A stretch of DNA of 64,000 bases from NCBI GenBank assembly GCA_033032865.1, contig JAWHQI010000068.1, forward strand, positions 4,650,001 through 4,714,000, read 5' to 3'. The notes under the pieces were generated by a model. The model was not told where the DNA came from. It ran no database searches and saw only the letters and a list, made by a program, of their open reading frames with translations. Every line of letters begins with the position of its first letter. The stretch's first letter is position 1. The position numbers were made by a program, and so were the translations under genes. The DNA comes from Dactylorhiza incarnata (taxonomy: Eukaryota; Streptophyta; Magnoliopsida; Asparagales; Orchidaceae). Shown in pieces: positions 57,841-64,000 of this stretch.

Positions 57841-59188
57841 TCCCATGCGACCGCTCGGTTAGCACTTGGGCCAATTGGCCCAGTTGCGTTTCCAAGTTCC
57901 GCATTGACGCGGTTTGGTTAACCATGTTTGAGTTAGCCGCTTGCATAAATTTTTCCATCATCTCCTCCAAGTTACTCTTTTTGGGAGCTGGGGGGCCTTG
58001 GTTATATTCCGGATGAGGTGGCCTTGGTTGGCTTTCGGAGGCGTAGGCATCGTTCTGGTGCTGCCCCGGTGCCCATCGTTGGCCAGGTGCGTTGGAGTTC
58101 CATGAGAAGTTCGGGTGACTTCTCACTCCCGGATAATATGTGTTATTGAATGGCACCCCCTTAGATTGATTACCAACAAAATTAACCGATTCGTTTAAAG
58201 AGAGGGTCTAGAAGTTACCTGATAAATCACTGCCCGAGCATTCATACGCGTGGTGTCCACCGCCTCCACATCCTTCGCACGTAATAACAGCAGCCGGTGC
58301 GGATGTAGGCGGAAGCGAGTCGACCACGAAGAGACCACGGGTTCTTCTTGGTGCATTTCTCCCGGCCATCCAAAATGTACTGTGGGAGGCGGTGTCCCGC
58401 AGAATCCGGAGGGCCTCCTCTGGAGTATGGTTCATTAGAGTACCTCCCGCAGCAGCATCGATCATTGCCCAGTAGTTGGGCTCGATCGTGAAGTAAAATG
58501 TCTCTACAACATTCCAAGGTTGGAGCTCGTGGTTCGGGCAGCGGCGGAGAAGATAATTAAGGCGCTCCCAGGCCTCGGCAAGGGTCTCTTGGTCAGCTTG
58601 GCGAAAGGTGGCGATCTCCCGCCGCAGGCTCACAATTTTATCAACGGGGTGGAATTTGGCCAGGAACTTGGATGTAAGAGCATCCCAAGTCGCGGCAGTC
58701 CCAGGAGGAATAGAATGGAGCCACACCTTGGCCTTGTCGTGAAGTGAGAATGGGAACAGTCGCAGCTTGACTGTATCATCAGGTATTCCAGCATAGCGGA
58801 AAGTTCCGCAGATATCGGAAAACTCTGCCAGGTGCAAGTGCGGGTCTTCACTGGTCATCCCGGAGAACTGAGCATTGTTCCGGATGATGTTCAAGATCGC
58901 AGGTTTGATCTCGAACTGGTTGTTCATAATGTTGGGACCAAATCTTGGATACACACTCCCAGCTGTCAGAGTGGTATAATCTCTCATCGTTCTCGGTCGA
59001 GGTCTCACTACCTCTTGCTCATCTCCAGGTTGGTGCTGCCCCACGTCGGGCACTCTTGGTTCAGCATTGTTTGGGTCTATGTTGTCACCCATTGCCGCCT
59101 GTATGGCTGCTGCGTGCCTTCGTGCGCGAGCGGTCCGTTCGATCTCTGGATCAATGGGTACAAGTTCCCCCGCGGCATGTCTCTGCAT
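57832..59188 (-). CDS. Athila-like Gag of A3 (one in-frame stop)
   Basis: The frame from ATG 59188 (MQRHAAGELVPIDPEIERTAR) is open for 326 residues to 58208, through the Gag core and zinc knuckle CEGCGGGGHHAYEC. It stops at a TAG where A1 has TCG, then continues past it through FNNTYYPGVRSHPNFSWNSN, SNLEEMMEKFMQAANSN and QLGQLAQVLTERSHG to NTEKTQ. It keeps the N-terminus that A1 has lost and the Gln codon that is a stop in A1, so the two copies have independent lesions. Confidence 0.87.
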
Positions 59189-59285
59189 GCACAGTCACAA
59201 CAAAAAGAAAACAAAACAAAGGAAATCAAAAACAACTGCTCTTGTAACAAAAGATCACAACTCAAGACGTTACACGCCTGAATAT

Positions 59286-59303
59286 TCCCCGGCAATGGCG
59301 CCA
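59286..59303 (-). other. Primer-binding site of A3 (Asp tRNA, one mismatch)
   Basis: The minus strand reads TGGCGCCATTGCCGGGGA; A replaces G at the position that is CG in A1, consistent with methyl-CpG decay after insertion. Confidence 0.83.
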
Positions 59304-59309
59304 AAAACT

Positions 59310-60755
59310 TGATGCGATAATTTCGGCAAGTGCACAGGTCGCGCAAGTAATAAATGTTGGGAATAGAATCCCCGAGTGTCGGTCTCTTGAGGAATGCAGG
59401 TTGGGTGAACGAAATGCGTTGTATGACAATTGTTACACAAGCGGGAACAAACACGAAAAGTGGAGTTTTGATTTGGGTTTCCTACTGTTAACAACAATAG
59501 AAGAAATGCGGGTCGAAATCACCGCTTCGCAAGGCGAGATGGGTGCAACGGCCGCAATGCCGAGGTTCGTGAGGCAGATGGACGGTGCGTATGCGAATGA
59601 ATTGGTCTCTAGTGCAAAAAGTGAGGGTCGCAAACACCTCTTCACAACTCGCCGCTAGCTCTTGCTAACGCGAATCAAACACGATGTGTGCGTGCGTGAG
59701 TGAGTGAGCGCATGGAGGTGAAGCAAATCACAAACATTCATTGGAGGACAGAGAAGAAATAACCATTGCATTTAAACCAAACATCATGATATTCAAGTTT
59801 AAAATGATTCGCAAAAATACAACAAATGGGAGAAGAATAGGACAACCAATGGACGAAGACTAGCGGCCGTTCACGGCCGGAATGGCAGTTTGTCAAGCTA
59901 CCTCCGGACTCGGGCGGACTGTGCTTCCGGCGTCGAGAGACTGTCACGATCTCTCCACGTGCTTCCGTCGTCTTCTACCTCAGGATTGCTATTCTCCTCA
60001 CCGAACAGAAATGGAGTCGGCTTGCTTGAGTGCTTGCGGACGGTGGAGAATGCTTCCGGATGATGGAGGAATGTCTAGAATGACCGGAGATGACTTCCCC
60101 TTGCGGAGAAGATGAAGGGGAGGTGTGTGGAGATGGAAATCGGCAGAGTACGGACTGGAAAACCCGCTCCCGGAAGCCCGATCATCCCTAATTCGCGAAC
60201 AGGACTATATATCGGCGCTGGAATGAACAACGCGCACGGTCATTGGCACACGACCAGTGGTCGTGCGCACTAGCATCCTGTGATCGTGCGCCTGACTGGA
60301 CGGAGCCTGAAAGGTAAGAAAATTATAAAATACAATGTTCGCACGACCAGTGGCGCACGACCAATGGTCGTGCGCGCTATCGTAAGTGGTCGTGCGATAA
60401 GGAAGACAAAACTCAGATTTCAGGGGGTAATTGCACACGATCAGTGGCGCACGACCAGTGGTCGTGCGCATTAGAATCAGTGATCGTGCGCTGTGTTTCT
60501 GTACAGAATTGTACCGGAAAACCCCTGCACGACACCTGTTCCAGCACAACCACGAATCCAGCCACTGAAAGTGGCACTTAACAATGCATAGCAACTACTA
60601 AAGGAGAATAATACGAAAGAACACCAAAAACGGGCCTAAAAGTGCACCTAGCATGGAACATCAAATATGAACGAAAACATGCCTAAAGTGTAGTGCATAG
60701 ACTAAATAATCGGCCCAGATGAGTCCATAAAAGTGTATATAATTGGGACTCATCA
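59310..60755 (-). repeat. 5' LTR of A3 (1446 bp)
   Basis: Same length as the A1 5' LTR. It retains the full palindrome array (about 60235-60485) and a TATA box (minus) at 60205-60212. Confidence 0.93.
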
Positions 60756-61589
60756 AAGCACAATGGACAGGATTGGGACATCCCTATCCTGTAGCTGACG
60801 ACTGGGATTAATCCCAGCTGGGTGGCTTTGAGAGCCAATTGCCCGGCCACCCACTTACCTCCATGGTCGGCCTCCACTGCTACCACCTTCATTGAGGTGG
60901 TGGCCGTGAGGAGACGGTCTCCGGCCAAAACAGTGCACAGGAGAGGGGATCGGGGAGGGTAGAAATTAGCCAAATCTCTGAATTTCAAGAGCTAGATTCA
61001 AGCTCTAATGAGCTCGAACTAAAGCCTAAATGATCTAGGAATATAGCACAAGGAGAGGGGATGAGAAACCGGACCTAGATTGGGCTTGATGTTGAGGAAT
61101 TTCTGGATTTTCCATGGCCGACCACCTCATTTGAGATCCTTGCTGATTTTGCTCCTCTCCACCAAAAGCTTCTATTTAAAGCTTGATTTCCACTGGATTC
61201 CCCCTTCTGAAGCTGACGATGTCCTTAGATTTGAGTGGGGAGGGCTCTATGTGGAGATGCCATCATGTCATGGTCGGCCAAGCCTTGGATGCTTCACCAA
61301 AGCTGCCATTTGGCACCCACTATGCTGGATTTCAGCTGCTAATAATTGAGGGAGTTCAATGAGGTGTATTGGGAGTGGAATTGGGAGCCAAGTGGCACCC
61401 CAATCCATGAATTCCTCTTTTGATTCTATGTGAAATTGGGGAATTCTCCACTTTGCCCCCTTTCATGTCACCCTGATTCAAATTCAGATGGAAATGGATG
61501 TAATTAGGCTATTGGGCTGCATGATGGGCCTTGATTCAAGGCCTTAGCACATTTGAATAGACTTGGGCTTTTATTTCCCCTCTTTGGGC

Positions 61590-62280
61590 TTAGGTTTGAC
61601 CATGGTTGACTTTCAGGTTGACTTGGTCAAAGTGATGGGTTGACTGGTCCCATATATTGGTCTTCAGTCCCTTGACATAACCCAATGTTGATTGGGTCAT
61701 GGTGATGCCCTAATTGGGTCAATTTAGCCAATATGTGTGATTTTGACCAAAATTGGTGTAAAGTTGACTTTGGTCAAATTGGACCACTTCATGACCACTT
61801 GATGGGGATTTTGGGTCCATTGGGTCCCCTATGATGTTATAATACTAGGGGTGAGGTCAATTTCATATTTTGGGGGTCAATTGGACCTATTGGTGAAGGA
61901 TTAACCTATGTTGACCTAAAGAGTACTTTGGACAATTTGGGTCAATTGTTGACCCCACAAAGGTTATTTTGGGTTCATTGCACCCCAATTAGGTTTGTAA
62001 TACAGTTGTTGGGTTAATTTGATTATATGATGTCTAATTGACCCAATTTGAGTTGAATTGGCCTATGTTAACCCATTTTGACCTAGAGTTAATTTGGTCA
62101 AATTGGCCAAAAGTGGTGACCCAATGATGGGGATTTTGGGTCACTTGGGCCTCTCTTAGGGTTAGGGACCTATTGTTAAGCTCAATTTGAGTTGGTGAGT
62201 CCAATTTGAAGTAAATTGGACAAGGTTGACCTCTGCACTTTTGGGGTGCTTATAGCAATTTTCCTAAGTCCAAGTTGACA
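61590..62280. promoter_or_regulatory. Cluster of TTGAC/GTCAA cores in LTR F
   Basis: About 20 cores in about 690 bp by eye, in the same position relative to the LTR end as the cluster in S, although the surrounding sequence has diverged. Function is inferred from resemblance to W-boxes. Confidence 0.4.
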
Positions 62281-62473
62281 TAGGGTAATTTCATGACCTC
62301 TACTCACAACTTCAACCCTAACCTTAACCCAAGGGGTTTAGAAGGAATAGGGATGTTACATCTTTGTTGGTTTATTGTGCTTAAAAATAGAGAGTAGAAA
62401 AGAAAGCTTAAATCTCTTAAAACACCTATTCACACCCCCCTAGGTGATTAGACTACAACCCTCATCTTTCAAG

Positions 62474-62489
62474 TGGTATCAGAGCGAGG
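62474..62489 (+). other. Primer-binding site of element I (initiator Met tRNA)
   Basis: TGGTATCAGAGCGAGG, 2 nt after the LTR end; a longer match to the tRNA than in B. Confidence 0.88.
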
Positions 62490-62549
62490 TTCTTCAAAAA
62501 GGCCTCATAGATGAACAAGATCCTTTAAGGGTAAAAGTCTAAATACGTC

Positions 62550-64000
62550 ATGTCTTCTGTAGAGAGCAATAAGGAATTAAGCCCTATGAAGCTTCTTAGC
62601 TGCAGGAAGGAAAATTTTGGTATATGGAAACAAAGGGTTAAGCTCTACATGGAGACCTCAGACTCTAGGATTTTCACCCCCATTGAAGAGGGACCTTTCA
62701 TCCCCATGAAGGTCTCAACTATTGATGCAAATCTGAGAGTGCCAAATAAACTCTCAGAGATGACAAAGGATGAGGTCATCTTGGCCACTATGGATTAAAA
62801 TGCTAAACATATTTTAGTTTGCGCCATTGATGACTCCACATTTCAGAACCTTATTCACTATCAAACAGTAAAAGAAATGTGGGACACTTTGATAGTGTAC
62901 AAGGAAGGTACAAAGGAAGTAAGGGATGATAGAAAGTCCTTATTGAATCAAGCGTATGTAGCCTTAAGGCAAGAAGAGAAAGACATTATAGCTGATTGCT
63001 ATGAGAAATTCCTTATGATAGTGAATGGACTGAAGAACTAAGGAAGAATCTTCATAAATTATGAACTCAATGACATGTTCTTAAGGTCAACTCAACAAGG
63101 AATGGGACAGTTAGATATGTGCAATAAAAGAAATGGGAAATCTGGGCAAATATCCAGCCACAAAACTTGTTTGGGAAATTGTTGTCCAATGATTTGCACT
63201 TGAATACCAAGAAAAGTAAAGAAGGGCATGGCAAAGAAAAATCAGTGGCGCTAAAAGCTGAGATCTATAGAAGAGGCAAAGAGAATGCCTCACCCCCTCC
63301 CAGAGGAGCAGCTGATTCAAAGGAATCTGAACCAAACACTTATGAAGAAGAACTTTCAGATGGAGACATGGCCTTGTTTACAAGGGAGTTGTTAAGATGT
63401 TGAGCAGAAGGAAGCAATGGACGAGCAAACCTTCTTCTTCCTCCAACTCCAAAAGGATCACAACAATTCAGATAAATCAAGAAAAGACCCCAAGAGGGAC
63501 AAGTATGAATCAAAACAGAATAAGTCCATTTCTGACGACACAATTTACTTTGGGTTTAGAAAATTAGGACATATGATTGCTAACTGCCCATCAAAATGAA
63601 AGAGCAGCAAAAAGTCTAGGTAGAAGAGGTATCACTCAAACAAAAAGTATGAGAAGGGCCTCTTGGCAAAGAAAGAAAAAACCATGAGTTATAGTCACTC
63701 AAGTTCTTCTAAGTTTGATGAAGAGGAATCCTATGTTGGGCTGACTGCACTAACAGAAGAAATAGAGCAAATTGCTATCAGGATAAGTATCAAAGCACCA
63801 CTATCACTTTTTGATTGTGACACTAAAGAAAATGATGATAGATGTGGGCTTATGGCTAAGACTGAAGGGGAAGAGTAGGATGAATCCCATACTATTGAGG
63901 TAAAAATAAAAACAACTTTTACATTATCTGATTATGAGACTGATGCTGAGTCAGAGGTAGACTCATCGCTCAATGATGAGAATGACTCTGAATCTGAGGA
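62550..64000 (+). pseudogene. SIRE-like Gag of element I, broken and cut by window
   Basis: ATG 62550 starts MSSVESNKELSPMKLL, then NFGIWKQRVKLYMETSDSRIF, closely parallel to B's NFPIWKERVRLFMQSADPRIY. Stops occur near 62796, 63040, 63400 and 63597, with a frameshift near 63090. The zinc knuckle is degenerate (IYFGFRKLGHMIANC: the first two Cys are Y and F). Acidic Ser-rich sequence continues to the edge. It is inactive. Confidence 0.8.

Larger units (their letters stand above)
53684..60755 (-). mobile_element. Non-autonomous Gag-protease element A3, minus strand, 7.07 kb
   Basis: LTRs 53684-55024 (3') and 59310-60755 (5') on the minus strand; target duplication aagca is perfect (53679-53683 and 60756-60760). 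It is closely related to A1 along its whole length, including the non-coding region. It carries Gag and protease only. The LTR pair differs by two deletions plus about 1-2% substitutions by eye, so A3 looks younger than A1. Confidence 0.93.
51406..62360 (-). mobile_element. Partial chromovirus-type LTR F, interrupted by A3
   Basis: The plus-strand right end GGATGTTACA (62360) is the same terminus as G and S. Internal blocks align in reverse to S: the CTAGGGACCAGTCCCA block at 53451 to S 2540-2570, and GAGGTGGTGGCCG at 60892 to S 2204. A3 occupies 53684-60755. No TGTAAG end is found on the left, and similarity to S is lost left of about 51400, so the LTR is truncated or rearranged there. It is a different subfamily: the hairpin is missing and a tandem array is present. 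No gene is supported outside A3. Confidence 0.65.
62361..64000 (+). mobile_element. Degenerate SIRE-like copia element I, left part
   Basis: Contains an LTR 3' end (62361-62471, ending TCATCTTTCA; similar to B in the CCCCTAGGTGA block), a PBS and a gag reading to the window edge. The rest of the 5' LTR is displaced by F, whose GGATGTTACA end abuts at 62360. The element continues beyond the window. Confidence 0.75.

Overview
This window is repeat-dense plant nuclear DNA. Essentially everything recognisable belongs to LTR retrotransposons stacked inside one another, and I found no convincing host gene, rRNA, tRNA or CRISPR array. A flowering plant with a sizeable genome is indicated by SIRE-like Ty1/copia elements, a Tekay/Del-type chromovirus with 4.5-4.9 kb LTRs, Athila-like Gag sequences, and primer-binding sites matching plant initiator-Met and Asp tRNAs. 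The species cannot be named from the sequence. Families are labelled A (A1-A3), B, C, D, E, F, G, S and I below.

Left half (1-32210). The oldest layer is a Ty3/gypsy RT-RNase H fragment (E), visible only at 27527-27619 and 31911-32210. A copia element (C, gag at 1 to 3' LTR ending 27526) sits in E. C is interrupted twice: in its protease by a 4880-bp solo chromovirus LTR (S, 890-5769, TSD ttgga), and in its RT by SIRE-like copia element B (7398-24136). B is interrupted between its two Gag zinc knuckles by A1 (11329-18468), a plus-strand Gag-protease element without RT or integrase. Further on, E carries a second insertion, D (27620-31905, perfect TSD cacat), a short copia derivative with only a remodelled gag.

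Right half (32211-64000). After an unassigned 0.67 kb stretch comes the minus-strand Tekay-like chromovirus G (32877-50240). It has a truncated left LTR, a decayed gag-pol with chromodomain, and a right LTR split by A2 (39698-47122, minus, TSD gagct). A 1.2 kb orphan block (50241-51405) with a GC-rich decamer array and TATA box follows. Next is F, a partial second-type chromovirus LTR (about 51406-62360) carrying a 154-155 bp tandem array and interrupted by A3 (53684-60755, minus, perfect TSD aagca). The window ends in a degenerate copia element (I) with LTR end, PBS and gag.

The three A copies share one architecture: LTR, Asp-tRNA PBS, Gag, aspartic protease, about 1.8 kb of conserved non-coding DNA with repeated PPT-like motifs, LTR. 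None has RT, RNase H or integrase, so they were presumably mobilised in trans by an Athila-like partner. Four of the LTR families, and the orphan block, carry their own short CG-containing, often palindromic repeats upstream of a TATA box. The chromovirus LTRs instead carry a conserved hairpin or dense TTGAC (W-box-like) clusters. These regulatory-looking repeats and the A family are the most interesting content.
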